DNA from: Epiperipatus broadwayi
Lineage: Eukaryota > Onychophora > Udeonychophora > Euonychophora > Peripatidae
Assembly (NCBI GenBank): GCA_028023455.1
Contig: JAQFVV010000252.1
Coordinates: 833,349 to 897,348 of the forward strand
Direction of reading: 5' to 3'
Length of the DNA: 64,000 bases
A model generated the notes under the pieces. That model was not told the DNA's origin. It saw nothing but the letters and a program-made list of their open reading frames with translations, and made no database searches. Positions within the stretch are counted from its first letter, which is position 1, and each line of letters opens with the position of its first letter. Positions 50,301-62,275 of this stretch are shown in pieces. The position numbers were made by a program, and so were the translations under genes.

Positions 50301-51083
50301 TGTTAGTCAAATGTACTTTGTTCTCTCTATATAACTTAGCAGTAATCTCTCCTACATTAAACCTTTCCTGAACAATTATTATTTCTTAATTTTACATCTA
50401 TGTGGCAATATTTTTATTTTCATTATTATATTTTCATATACTAAATTATATGTCAATAATTTTCCCTAGATTCGCAAATGTCCATGCTATCTCTTTTAAA
50501 AAAACCCTTCCCTTCTTTTCAGAGGGTGATTAATCTAGTTTTTAGCAAAAGAAAAAAACAAGTTTATTATTCTTATTATAGCAGATGCTTGTGAGTCTGG
50601 GAGAGTAAAATAAAAATCAGATAATTATTGTACAATGTTATTTTCGAAAAACTAAGCCAAAAATCTGTTTTCTTGGAAATGTTTTTTTTATTAATTAAAT
50701 AATAGCGCCAACCTCTAAAATCTCTAAATATACTTATATGAATTAAATCAATATTATTTTCTTGAAATCATTAACCACCAACTACTTTATATATATATAA
50801 TATGTAAGGGATTTATGAAAGCACTTAAAACCAAAGATTTGTATTAGTTATACATTGTGGGAAGCTTTATATGTAATATATAGTAACAAAAGGAAAGTGG
50901 GATAATCCTCTAGTACTATGAACTATTATATTGGCTTTAATTTTACTTATCCTTTATCCATGTAGTTAATCAAATCATACCAGTACACTGGGTCTTTATC
51001 AATAAAGATAGGTAGTAATTCTTAGTTTTTAAGTTTGTATAATTATATTAATTTAAGCGTTACGTGTATACTGGTCTTTAATT
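47380..51083. other. AT-rich stretch without a recognised gene
   Basis: Apart from a short (GAT)n/(ATC)n patch at about 47,985-48,030 there is nothing I can name. 49,960-50,150 is somewhat GC-richer but shows no coding or repeat motif. Confidence 0.45.
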
Positions 51084-51308
51084 TTATATATATTTGTGCT
51101 TCATTTCCCGGGTATATCGGAAAACCTGTGTCACATCTGTTTTTACTTCCAATACCAAGGACAAGGTTTGTAAACCCCTTGGGACTTCTTCGATGCTAGA
51201 TATTATTGCATAGGGTTCACTCTGGCAAAAGTCCAGCCTATGGCAATTCAATAAAACATATTCTTCGTTGTTTGTGACCCAACCCTGCCAACATTTGCAG
51301 AGAGTCAA
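51084..51308 (-). pseudogene. Unidentified coding-like fragment
   Basis: This 74-codon frame has balanced amino-acid composition unlike the low-complexity chance frames around it, with segments such as PRGLQTLSLVLEVKTDVTQV and LLNCHRLDF. I recognise no domain. A second frame over the same bases is also fairly well composed (SQGVYKPCPWYWK) but has stops. It may be a remnant of a dispersed repeat or of an old gene; a protein search would decide. No flanking exons or splice signals were identified. Confidence 0.25.
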
Positions 51309-53449
51309 CTTCTTTAGCCATAAATTGAAGCACTCTCTTGGATCTTAGAATGGATCTCTTCATTGTCATCATGCATGTACCACTCTCCCATATTTCATTC
51401 TTGCTAAAGCCTATCAATACTTCTAAATTGTACTGTTATGAGTATGCTAAATGGACTGTCATTTTTATATTTTCATTCATACTTTCATATGCACTATTTC
51501 TGCCACAATTATTGTTTTCTAAATTAGCTTCCCACATATGTTCTTATTTTACAAATGCAAATACTATTTTATTAATTAAATATAATTATCGTTGCCATCA
51601 AACTCAATAATCTTATGTATTGGTTCAAGTGCTGTTGTAATATTAATGGTGGATTTAAAGAACTTTAAATAACTGTAATCCAGCACTATTAAAAATCAGG
51701 TATACCACATAATCTGCTAATTATTGACATATAAATAGCTGCATTAGAACAAAGCAATAAATTATTTGTTACTGCAGCATAACTTGAATAAATATGCTCA
51801 TTTTATAGTATTGTAAGAGAGGTTAATGTCATCTAAGGGAGATAAATACCCATTTTTATTTGTATTTTGACACAAATAATGTAATAAATCATATATACTT
51901 ATCTCAAGTTAACTTAATAAATCTTATATATATTTTTAAATATCAAAGTCATTGTTTCATTTATTGAATAGTAATAATATTTGATGTTATATAAAAGGTT
52001 TAATTTACTAGATGATTGAATCTCACTAATAATAATATTCTATACATGAATAAATTCAAATTAGAGTCTTTTTGTGTCACTGCTTTGTGATGCCAGTGAG
52101 AAATAAATTAGATCAGTATCATCAGAATTGTTGCTCATAAGTTGGTAGATCTGGAAAATAGGCAAATATGGCAGAATTCATGAGTGTTCCTGACTTATGT
52201 ATCTTGTGCATGATTGGACTCAAGGTACTTTTGTCTAGATGCTAGAACTTGTTATATGAACAAAAAAAACTGACCAGTACACTATATATACATATTAGTA
52301 TTACAGGTTAATTAATTATAACTTTTTTTTTAGAATGTAGAATCATCTATTAACCATTTACTTTTTTATTTTTAATCCAAGCAAAATTATTACTTGTATT
52401 TTGAGCTATATTTTAAAATGTTATTTTAAGGAATTACTAAAATTTAAAATATTAGTCTGTCTTATAAATATCACCATTGCAGGTTGCTCTTAATTATAAT
52501 GTTTTTAAATTTAAAATTATAGGTTTAAAAAATGTTATTTTTATTCAAAAATTATTTAAAATTTTATTATTATTATGTGCTTCTTTGCATATAATTGTCA
52601 CAGCATACATATAATAATTTTTTAGCAAACTGAAGATCTCTTGGTGAGATTAATCTATAGTTCCATCAGGAAAAGTATAATTCAGATAACTGCAGTGATT
52701 TTTTTCTGTCCAGGATTTATATATACTTTAGGCAAGCAAACTGTCTTGTCCATATTTAAGGCTATAGAGACAGAAAAGTGGGTCTTTCTTCGAGGTGCAT
52801 CTAAACTCCACATAATGAACTAGCAGCAACTGCCTCTTTCTGTCTTGACTTCAGATACCTCTAATCCATGGCAGTTCTCTACATAACTTTGAAAATCAAA
52901 TCTACTATTCTACCAATTCTTACAAAAACTATTATCCAAACTAAACTATTCTTTTTACCAACTTTTTTATATGGTCAGTTGAGTTGACAAAAACACAATT
53001 AAAAACTGTTTTTACCTTTTTATCTTGATTAAAAACAATTTTAATCCTTTTGAAAGCAATTTTGAAATTTTTATCAAAGTATGATATACAACAATTTCTA
53101 CATAAATAGAAATTTACCAATTAATTAAAAAGGTTTTCAAAATAGATAATAGAAATTGTTTACAATTATCAATTCTATTTTAGCATAAAACATGCTTGTT
53201 TTTATTTTTAAAATTGGAATACAATATTAATATTTATTTAGATCTTTTTAACTATTTATTTCATAATGAAATTTTATTTTACATTCAGAATTATTTAACA
53301 TTTTATAGTTGTTATTATTCCCAGTGACTTGTAGAAAATATTTGCAAAAATTTTGTCTGTGTTTATTTCTACTTTTCCTTTCAACTTTATATATATTTGT
53401 GCACAGATCATATGTCATTGTGTGATATGTAACAGAAATGTTACAATAC

Positions 53450-54120
53450 ATATATTTAATATTAAATTATAATGTATGTAGATAATGTTCCTCATTTATA
53501 CTATTGCTGACTTTGTAATTATTTGATTTTATGAAATCATCAAGTATTAGGTTTTGTCTAATTGCCACTGCATCGCCATGTACCCACACATACACACAAT
53601 ACTATTTTAGTAAGTGCTTTAGGGTCTCTAGTCCACCACCAACACTAAAGTAACCTTAGTCTGAAAGCAATACTGCTATGAATAAAATCATCTAATTACC
53701 AATCTATCCACATATCTTATCTACATCTATCTGCTTATATCCCTATCTATATATCCATCTATCTATTTCTATATTTGTTTATCAATCTATCCACTGTAGT
53801 TGGATGGGTGATTAGACAGATAGGAAAATAGTTAAATAGATACATAATTGTTAAATAGATAGATAGATAAACAGACAGGTAGAAATATTGATTGATTGAT
53901 GAACAGATAGATATTAATAGATGGATGCATATGTATATAGATAGTTAAATCAATAGGTATATAAATAAATAGATATTTAGATAAATAAATAAATTGGTAG
54001 ATAGATAGGTATTAGGGAGACAGATAGATAGATATATAGGTAGATACTTAGTTAGATAGATAAATACATAGCTCATAGATGAATAGATTGTTGGCTTAAT
54101 AGATAGTTAATTAGATGAAT
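53450..54120. repeat. Dispersed repeat ending in GATA-type microsatellite, copy 2
   Basis: It aligns with 46,895-47,372, including the unique lead-in and the strand switch from TCTA-type to TAGA-type repeats at about 53,800. Its microsatellite part is longer and more degenerate. Confidence 0.9.
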
Positions 54121-54767
54121 GACGTTATTTTGACTCCACTTTAAACTTTTTATGTTTTGTTTTGCTCTGACATCAAAAGATCAAGGGTGACCACTACCAA
54201 TTTTTTTCTCTCCTCTGTTTTCCTTTTCTCAAACTATATGGAAAAGTAGAACACATCCTTTCATGATTCAATACAATAAAAAATCCATTTATTTTTTTTA
54301 AAAATTAACGTAATGTAATAATTTTAATAAAATATGTATTCTTTACATTTTATATCCATAGTTGTAGTATTAACTTCAATTTTAAAATTTGATAAATTAT
54401 AATCATTATTTTTTGTCTCTCAAGTATTGTGCACCATATAAGTAATTGCATACATTTTCATGTTGATTTAGTAATTTATTTTGCTGTCATATATTCAGTA
54501 AATATTTGTGCTAATTTTAGATAAAATTTAAAATTTGTTTTTAACTTTATTTGTTACTTATATAAGATTAATTTTCAAATTTAATGTTTACTAAATTTTT
54601 TGTTTACTCATTTTTTATATAAGTTTGGCAAAATTTTTATCATTATGCATTAAGCATATTTTTTATTCATGCTTACATTAGTTTAGGCATGTTATTTAAA
54701 CATGCTCTTGTACATGGTTTTATTATAACTTTATCTTTCTTATTGCATTGTCAAATCCATATAATAT

Positions 54768-55012
54768 TAATATTGTTTATGGTCTTTATTACTTTTTACA
54801 ATGTTTTTACAACCCACTATTGATGGTTTTGATTGCCCCAGAAGTCTTCTTCAGAACATCTACTTATATTTCCAAATCTCAAAAATATAAGTAGAAGATA
54901 TAACTTAAAAATATAAGTAGAAGTACTGAAGAAGATTGCTGGGGAAACCAAAACTGTCAATAGTGGGTTGTGAAAAGCATTGTAAAAAGTAATAAAGAAC
55001 ATAAATAATATT
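54768..55012. repeat. Short palindrome with arms of about 105 bp
   Basis: 54,768-54,872 and 54,907-55,012 are imperfect reverse complements around the blocks CTTTATTACTTTTTACAATG and CAACCCACTATTGATGG. A TATAAGTAGAAG block is additionally repeated in the loop. Confidence 0.9.
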
Positions 55013-55499
55013 AAAGTTACATGATTTTATATTAGTTAAATAACTAATTTTGCAGACAAAATCTTCTTTTTAATTTTCAATTAAATTTGATATTTTTACA
55101 TAGACTACAAAATATATGTAACTATTTTTTTTAGATACTGTGAGTTAAATATCAAGAGATGTTTATCATTTGTTTCTACCAGGAGTGGTTTGATTATTCT
55201 CCATAGTGTCAAAGCTGTTTTAGATTTGCAAAGTGTAAATATTATTTCTAAAAGTTCTTTTAGTTTGTAAGCTTATTTTTCTAACAAATAGAATAAAAAT
55301 TATGAGGACAAAATTCAAAATAAAAACTTTAATCGTTAAAATAAGTGCTGAAATATAATCAAAACAACCAGTAGGAATTGTCAAAAAATGCAATGAATAT
55401 ATTTAATAAAGTTAATTTGAATAACTCATCTTGCCATTCTATTAAATATGCCATTCATAATAATTTTTACTAGTCATTAATTAGTCTAGAGATTATTCA

Positions 55500-55850
55500 A
55501 TAATGAATAATATTTCTGTAGTGTAATTTTCAGAACACAACTCTATGCTAAATAAAGACTGCTTTCTATTTGCTTTTAACATCTTGTGGGATGATATAAT
55601 CATAAAGAGCTATATACTATATACTGAACAATGATAAAAATATATGTAAGAGATTGTGGTCTGGGCCAATTGATGAATGCTGATTCAGCACAAAATGTTA
55701 TCTTGGGGATCATAGGTTGGTTTTACATATCTTTGGTCATATGTTGTGATTACATCCTCCCACAAGGTGTTAAATACAAATAGAAACCAGTTCCTCCTTT
55801 CTGTGAGAGGGGTGCAGTGAAAGTTATAATACAGAAATATTATTCATTAT
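55500..55850. mobile_element. Foldback element with degenerate hammerhead, family 2 copy 1
   Basis: The ends AATGAATAATATTTCTGTA are perfect 19-bp inverted repeats, and similarity between the arms continues inward for about 120 bp (TTCTATTTG, ACATCTTGTGGGA/ACCTTGTGGGA). The loop holds a hammerhead-like motif at about 55,658-55,710 in which CTGATGA has become TTGATGA and GAAA has become AAAA. The core is clearly related to family 1 (CCAANTGATGAnTGCTGnTTnAGCA). Confidence 0.8.
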
Positions 55851-56607
55851 AGCAATTTCATCCACAGGCCAATTTGTTAACCTCATTAAATCTTCTAAAA
55901 TGCCTTTTGATTTTTATTAGTTCTTTCAATTTTTACATTCTTCCTTTATCAGAAATTTGACAACAAGTGTAGACAGCTAATTAATAGATCATCATTAATA
56001 AGCAATCTGAATTTTTAACCCAAAAATTTGTGGCACTTTCTTATCTTTTTGGTTTGTAACTTTTCAGCCTACATAAATGAGGATATTACTTTGAAATAAA
56101 GCAAAAATAATGTTGTAATAAAGTTTAAATAATGTTAAAATCTAGTTATATGTATTTTTTAATTTAACAAAAGTTTTATATATAAGTGTGTGCCTTGATA
56201 TTTTCATTGGTAGCGAATAATTGTATTGAATAGATAATTACACAATTAGAAATTTTAATGATCTAGTTAGACTGATTATAATAAAAGAATTATTCCTATT
56301 CCAAAAATAGAAACCATTATTAAATAATAATTTATTAAATTGCTAATCAGACTTTAAAATTTCCTTTGTATGCAAAAGTAATTAAAGAATTATACTGTTG
56401 CAACTTTGAAAAGATCTGGAACAAAATAAATGCTAACTTCAGAGGGAAAACAGATATATGTAACACATTTACATTACAAGTTTTTTCAGATGTTAAGCAA
56501 TTATAAATTATCAGACCAAACTTTAAAGTGTATAAGAAGACAGAGTTCTAAGTGAATTTCCACCATTGAAGGTGTTTTGATGTACCAAGGGACTTTTGCA
56601 GACTACA

Positions 56608-58289
56608 TTAACTTTATTATTAAAGATCAGTCTTTTCAAGCTATTGTGCATGCGTTTTTTACGAGTGTTAATAATAAATGCTTTCATTTCCAACACAAGA
56701 TATAGTATTTATGAAAGAATAAAAAATCCACTTTTTCTTTCCAACCCAAATGCTTATATATGGGCAAATATTAAATACTGGAAATGAAAGCATGAGGATA
56801 GACTACTCACTTTAAATTACTGTTTACAATGTCTGAATGAATGACATCGAAGAAATTATCTACAATTTATTAAACGTCACTTTCAAATGAAACTTAAACA
56901 TATGTAAATAAGCATTTATTTTATAGTGCTATGTAAGATCAGTCTTTTCAAGCTATTGTGCATGCACTTTTTACAAATGTTAATAATAAATGAATACTTT
57001 CATTCCCAACACAAGATATAGTATTTATGAAAGAATAAAATGAATCCACTTATTCTTTCTAACTCAAATGTTTATATATGGGCAAATCTTAAGTACTGGA
57101 AATGAAAGCATGAGAATAGACCACTCACTTTAAATTACTGTTTACAATGTCTGAATGAATGACATTGACGAAATTATCTAGAATTTACTAAATGTCACTC
57201 TCAAATGAAACTTAAACATATGTAAATAAGCATTTATTTTATAGTGCTATGTTTATAAATTGTAATACATTAAAGATCAGCCTTTTCAAGCTATTTGTGC
57301 ATGTGCTTTTTATGAGTGTTAATAATAAATGAATACTTTCATTCCCAACACAAGATATAGTATTTATGAAAGAATAAAATGAATCCACTTATTCTTTTCA
57401 ACCCAAATGCTTATATATGCACAAATCTTAAGTACTGGAAATGAAAGCGTGAGGATAGACCACTCACTTTAAATTACTGTTTACAATGTCTGAATGAATG
57501 ACATCGAAGAAATTATCTAGAATTTACTAAATGTCATTCTCAAATGAAACTTAAACATATGTAAATAAGCATTTATTTTATAGTGCTATGTAAGATCAGC
57601 CTTTTCAAGCTATTGTGCATGCGCTTTTTACAAGTGTTAATAATAAATGAATACTTTCATTCCCAACACAAGATATAGTATTTATGAAAGAATAAAATGA
57701 ATCAACTTATTCTTTCCAACCCAAATGCTTATACATGAGCAAATCTTAAGTACTGGAAATGAAAGTGTGAGGATAGACCACTCACTTTAAATTACTGTTT
57801 ACGATGTCTGAATGAATGACGTCAACAAAATTATCTAGAATTTACTAAATGTTGCTCTCAAATGAAACTTAAACATATGTAAATAAGCATTTATTTTATA
57901 GCACTATGTTTATAAATTGTAATACATTAAAGATCAGCCTTTTCTAGCTATTGTGCATGCACTTTTTATGAGTGTTAATAATAAATGAATTTTGTCGACA
58001 TCATTTATTCAGACCTCGTAAACAGTAATTTAAAGTGAGTAGTCTATCCTCACGCTTTCATTTCCAGTACTTAAGACTTGCCCATATATAAGAATTTGGG
58101 TTGGAAAGAATAAGTGGATTCATTTTATTCTTTCATAAATACTATATCTTGTGTTGGAAATGAAAGTATTCATGTATTATTAACACTCGTAAAAAGTGCA
58201 TGCACAATAGCTTGAAAAGGCTGATCTTTAATGTATTACAATTTATAAACATAGCGCTATAAAATAAATGCTTATTTAACTTTATTATT
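56608..58289 (+). mobile_element. Tandem array with inverted end and 14-bp target duplication
   Basis: Units starting AGATCAG begin at 56,624, 56,936, 57,274, 57,593 and 57,931, alternating about 315 and 338 bp because every second unit has an extra TTTATAAATTGTAATACATTA. The true repeat is therefore a dimer of about 655 bp. The fifth unit breaks off at about 57,992, after which a unit in reverse orientation runs to about 58,275. The whole is flanked by TTAACTTTATTATT at 56,608-56,621 and 58,276-58,289. No ribozyme core or coding frame was found in the unit. Confidence 0.9.
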
Positions 58290-59137
58290 GTTTTGTAAAG
58301 CCTATGGCTACATGTATGTTAGAACTACTTTTCATAATATCTTTATTTGATCTTATACATTGTCATTTTGCTAGCTTAATGAGCATCAGATATTTAATTA
58401 AATCTATTTGTGTATTTATTTATTTCTGTTTGTCTGGTCATCTTTACTGTAACTGCAGTACACATGGTCAATATATGGCAGAGGGATAATTATGGTTGTA
58501 AATGCAAAAGAGAATCAGTGTTAGGACACCCATTAATTCAACCTTTGGCAATAGCAACAGATGTTCTTATTAAGAAACATTAAACATTTAAAAAAAAACC
58601 ATATTATTTTTGGTTTTAAACTTATAGGTAAAAACCAGAAAATTCATAATTTTGCTGATGGGTTGTAAAGAGTTTACCATCCATGGTTGTTTATTATGAA
58701 AATAATAATCATGATATTGGCAGTTACAACATAATAAAAATAATGAAATAATGTATTGCTTAGGGATTCATAAGAATACATGGATCATTATTTTCATATT
58801 ATTCCTCTTTAGATTGAGTTATTGCTCAGGTGCTCATAACATTTTCAAGGACCAAAAGTGACAAAGCTCACTGTGATTCATGGATCTTTAAATTCCAGAA
58901 TCTACCACTTTACTATTACAGCAAACTACACAGGATAATTATTGCAATGACAAAAATGTATGGAAAGAACCTTGGGAATCCGACTTGTTTGCTTTTTTTT
59001 TCTAAGTTTATATCTAACTCCATTTGCAACATTGTGTGCATAGAGTATATGAGCACAGACTTTCACATTACCCACCACTCTCCACTTTATCTCATAACAC
59101 TGAAACACTTGAACACATATATATCAAAAAGATAAAT

Positions 59138-59192
59138 AATCACCAATATATGTATTTCATGCTGAACCAGCAATCATCAGTTGGTCCAGATT
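59138..59192 (-). ncRNA. Hammerhead ribozyme, type I-like, intact core
   Basis: Minus strand: stem I AATC/GATT and ACCAA/TTGGT are fully paired with a TGG bulge; core CTGATGA (59,174-59,180); stem II TGCT-GGTTC-AGCA; GAAA (59,155-59,158); stem III TACATA; cleavage triplet AUA, with predicted cut between 59,147 and 59,146. Every base known to be essential in hammerheads is present, and this is the best-preserved copy in the window. Confidence 0.9.
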
Positions 59193-59640
59193 ATCATCTC
59201 TATACATATATGCAACAAATGCTCAGATATATATTAAGATAGCCAATCTGCATACTTTAAAGGACAGGCTTCAATCCATTCCACACTCCAACTCTTCAAC
59301 TGTCCATCCAAATAAAAATCTGATGATGGTACACTCAAAGGCCATCCTGAGGTCAAGATTTTCATCACACCCATGTTGGCCTAAAGTCAATCTGGCCCCT
59401 TATGTACAAGACACAATTCATTTAATACATATACAAGGGATGGACAGACATCTCTACTATGTAATAACTGAAATACAGGCTTATTATATACCTGTATCAA
59501 TATGTGTATCATCAGATTTTCAATTGGATAGACGGTTGAAGAGTTGGAGTGTGGAGTGGATTGAAGCCTGTCCATTAAAGTATGAAGATTGGCTATTTTA
59601 ATATATCTTAGCACTTATTGAATATATGTGTAGAGATGGT

Positions 59641-59695
59641 AATCTGGACCAACTGATGATTGCTGGTTTAGCATGAAATACTTATATTGGTGGTT
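59641..59695 (+). ncRNA. Hammerhead ribozyme, type I-like
   Basis: Stem I AATC/GGTT (one G-U) and ACCAA/TTGGT; core CTGATGA (59,653-59,659); stem II TGCT-GGTTT-AGCA; GAAA (59,675-59,678); stem III TACTTA; cleavage after UA at 59,686. Core bases all kept. Confidence 0.88.
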
Positions 59696-60786
59696 ATTTA
59701 TTTTTTCGACATATATGTGTTCAAGTGTTTCAGTGTTATGAGATAGAGTGGAGAGTGGTGAGTAGTGTGAAAGTCTGTGCTCATATACCCTATATATTAC
59801 ATATATTGATCTTGTATATATTAAAAGTAAATTTAAAGGTTAATTTTTTTTAATGCAACGAAATTAACAAAAATCATTTAGCCATAGCATTCGCAATACA
59901 ATTTTTTTTTAAATATATATATATTAAGTTTAGTGTAAATAAAGTTAATTTCATAGTTTTCGTTATTGTTTTTTTTTTAGTTTTAGCTAATAAAAAATAT
60001 TATATTTTTTCAAAAAACAAAATATATTAGCATTTTGTAAGAGTGAAATAAAAACTAACCATCAAAATCAATATTTTAATCCATTTGGAAAATTAATAAC
60101 AAAATAGTTTGCCTTGCAGCGAACTATAGAGTAATCTAATTCAGAGAACTAACTCGATAAAATCAATATTTTCAGTGCCAATTTCAATCGGTTCAGTGAT
60201 TAATATGGTAGAATACTTCTCAGTTTAAAAGCGATAATTAAATTTACAGAAATGCTTATAGTTTTACGTAATAAAGTAAATTGATAAATCTTGTATTAAA
60301 GCGACTTTTTTAAAAATTGGTGTTAAATTTAACTTAGTTATATCTTCAAATAGAATTTATTGATTTGTTACAGCAATATTAAATGCTTCGTAGTTTACTA
60401 ATTAAAAAGAAGTCTCTTTTTTTTTTAAATAATCGTTATGTAATTGAAATCAAAATTTTGAACTTATATTGAAAGAAGAAAAGTTATTGCACCGATAAAT
60501 AAAATAATAATGATTGAATGGCGATATTGCTCGGAGAGTTCATAAGACACTCGACCGCAGGAAACCGCAGTACTGGAATCGATCCAGAATCTCATATATT
60601 CCTTTATCGGAATAATACAATCGAAAATTTACAACAATAAATAGTAACTTAGTATCCTCCCTAGAATTCCTCTCGATTTTTAAATTAAAGTTAGTTTTAT
60701 AATAAAACATTCATGAATTCATAAATATGCTTACTTTTTGATATTAAATATATTGTTGTATAGATTTTTTTTCATAAGTTGTTAAC

Positions 60787-61056
60787 AAAAATAATATTTC
60801 TGCAGTGTAATTTTCAGTACACCACTCTCATGCAACGTAGAGTCTAGTTTCTATCCGCTTTTAACATCTTGTGAAGGGGTGTAATTATAAACATATGGCC
60901 AAAGACATATGAAAAGGACGTAGTTTTAAGACCTGTAGAGGTCCCTACTATCGCATTTTATACGCATGTGTTTGAGGCTACAGCCTTAATGAATATTATA
61001 TACCTATCTTGAGTGAGAATGATGTAGTGAAAATTACACTACAGAAATATTATTTT
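60787..61056. mobile_element. Foldback element, family 2 copy 2
   Basis: Inverted ends of about 48 bp begin AAAAATAATATTTCTGNAGTG on both strands. The left arm matches copy 1 (55.5 kb) as far as about 60,890; the middle lacks the ribozyme-like segment and has its own short palindrome around CATATGGCCAAAGACATATG. Confidence 0.85.
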
Positions 61057-61196
61057 TTAATTAAGTGGATAATGTCTAGTCTAAAGAATGACAAATAAAA
61101 ATCATTAATATACTTCCACTAAGTGGTCTGACTTAAAGTTATGAGGGTGGCAAGTTTGACACTTATCAATTAAACTGTAATAATTGGTTATCTATA

Positions 61197-61460
61197 TAAA
61201 TGTGTGTAAGAGATTATAATATAGGCCAATTGATGAGTGCTGGTTCCACATGAAATGTGTATCTTGAGAATCATCTAGTCTTTTCACATGTTTTTGATCA
61301 TATATTTTTGATCACACCCCTCACACAAGGTGTGAAAAATAAATAGAAACCAGTCCCTATCTTTCATAAGAGTGGTATAGTAAAAATTATACTTCAGAAA
61401 TATTATTCATTAAGTTGATAATCCCCTATCTTGTATGAGAGTGGTGTAGTGAAAAATTTA
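61197..61460 (+). mobile_element. Partial family 2 copy with degenerate hammerhead
   Basis: It matches the right two thirds of copy 1. The ribozyme-like motif at 61,224-61,275 has GAAA (61,252-61,255), a short stem III TGTGTA and cleavage site TC, but TTGATGA (61,230-61,236) in place of CTGATGA. After the end motif CAGAAATATTATTCATTAA a second partial copy of the terminal sequence follows. Confidence 0.7.
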
Positions 61461-61671
61461 TTAAATGAATAATCTTTGGTCGAATGAATGACTAATAAAA
61501 ATTATTAATTATTAGTCAACAAAAAATATCTTCTTAAATCTTTATTAATGGCACTTTAATCACATCAATAGAACCACTAATAAAGTAAATAACCTAAATT
61601 TCTGGCTAAACTAATTCTCTTCATTGGAACTTTCAATTCATAAGTTTTCAAATACCGTTATAAGATAAAGA

Positions 61672-62025
61672 GCTTTGCTAATTGCTCAACAAGCTTTGTG
61701 ATAAATGCTTAGCCAGAGAAAGCATTTAAAATATCTCTATCAGACAACCACACTCAAACCCCTGACCAACGGTTTCATGTGTTGGCACTCCTCAGCAGGC
61801 AAGCACCAGGATAGTTTCAGACACTAGATCTAAAAACACAAACTCAAAGCCAGCACTTATCTGAGAATTAACTATTAAGTAGAAAATCTAAAATTTTCAG
61901 ACACTTAAATGTCTTCAAACCCAGCTATCTAACTCAAATAGCTATATGATACTGAGAGATCTTCAGCCAAACCAAATATTAGTAGTCTTAGCAATATAAA
62001 ATCACTTAAGACTTAACCTTTTCAA
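61672..62025 (-). repeat. Dispersed repeat, inverted copy
   Basis: Reverse complement of the two copies at 62,985-63,330 and 63,388-63,780, recognised by AGCTATTTGAGTTAGANAGC and by TTTAAATGCTTTCTNTGGCT. Confidence 0.9.
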
Positions 62026-62275
62026 TGACAAATATTTTGTTTGGCTGAGTTAAAACTCTAAATTTTTGATTGGTCAATTATAGAATCAGCAGTAGAAATA
62101 TATTCATCTTTTAATATTATATTCATTTTAGTTTCGTTTGTAAAAAGTATATTAATAATTTTCCAGATAACGAAAGTGAACAAAAGTTTTTTCAAAAATA
62201 AATTTCTATTTATAATTATAAAAATATTTGATAGTGAAAGACCTAAAAAATAAATTTAGTAAAAAATCAGAAAGT

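Larger units (their letters stand above)
59043..59807. mobile_element. Hammerhead-ribozyme repeat (retrozyme-like), family 1 copy C
   Basis: It has the same composition as copy B: 59,043 to about 59,508 in minus sense, then from about 59,511 to 59,807 in plus sense, repeating the segment of 59,043-59,325 as its reverse complement. The two hammerhead motifs point towards each other on opposite strands. The junction lies between TATGTGTATC and ATCAGATTTT. No target duplication could be identified. Confidence 0.85.

Noticed and set aside
54920-54970. Hammerhead-like CTGAAGA...GAAAC...GTC in the palindrome arm
   Set aside because: CTGANGA and GAAA are present, but the intervening bases cannot form a stem II and no stem III or stem I can be drawn; the other arm does not support it either.
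60520-60610. tRNA-like GC-richer patch with CTGG-AATCGAT-CCAG
   Set aside because: The possible T arm pairs, but no acceptor or anticodon stem can be built and there is no SINE tail or duplication; too weak for a call.
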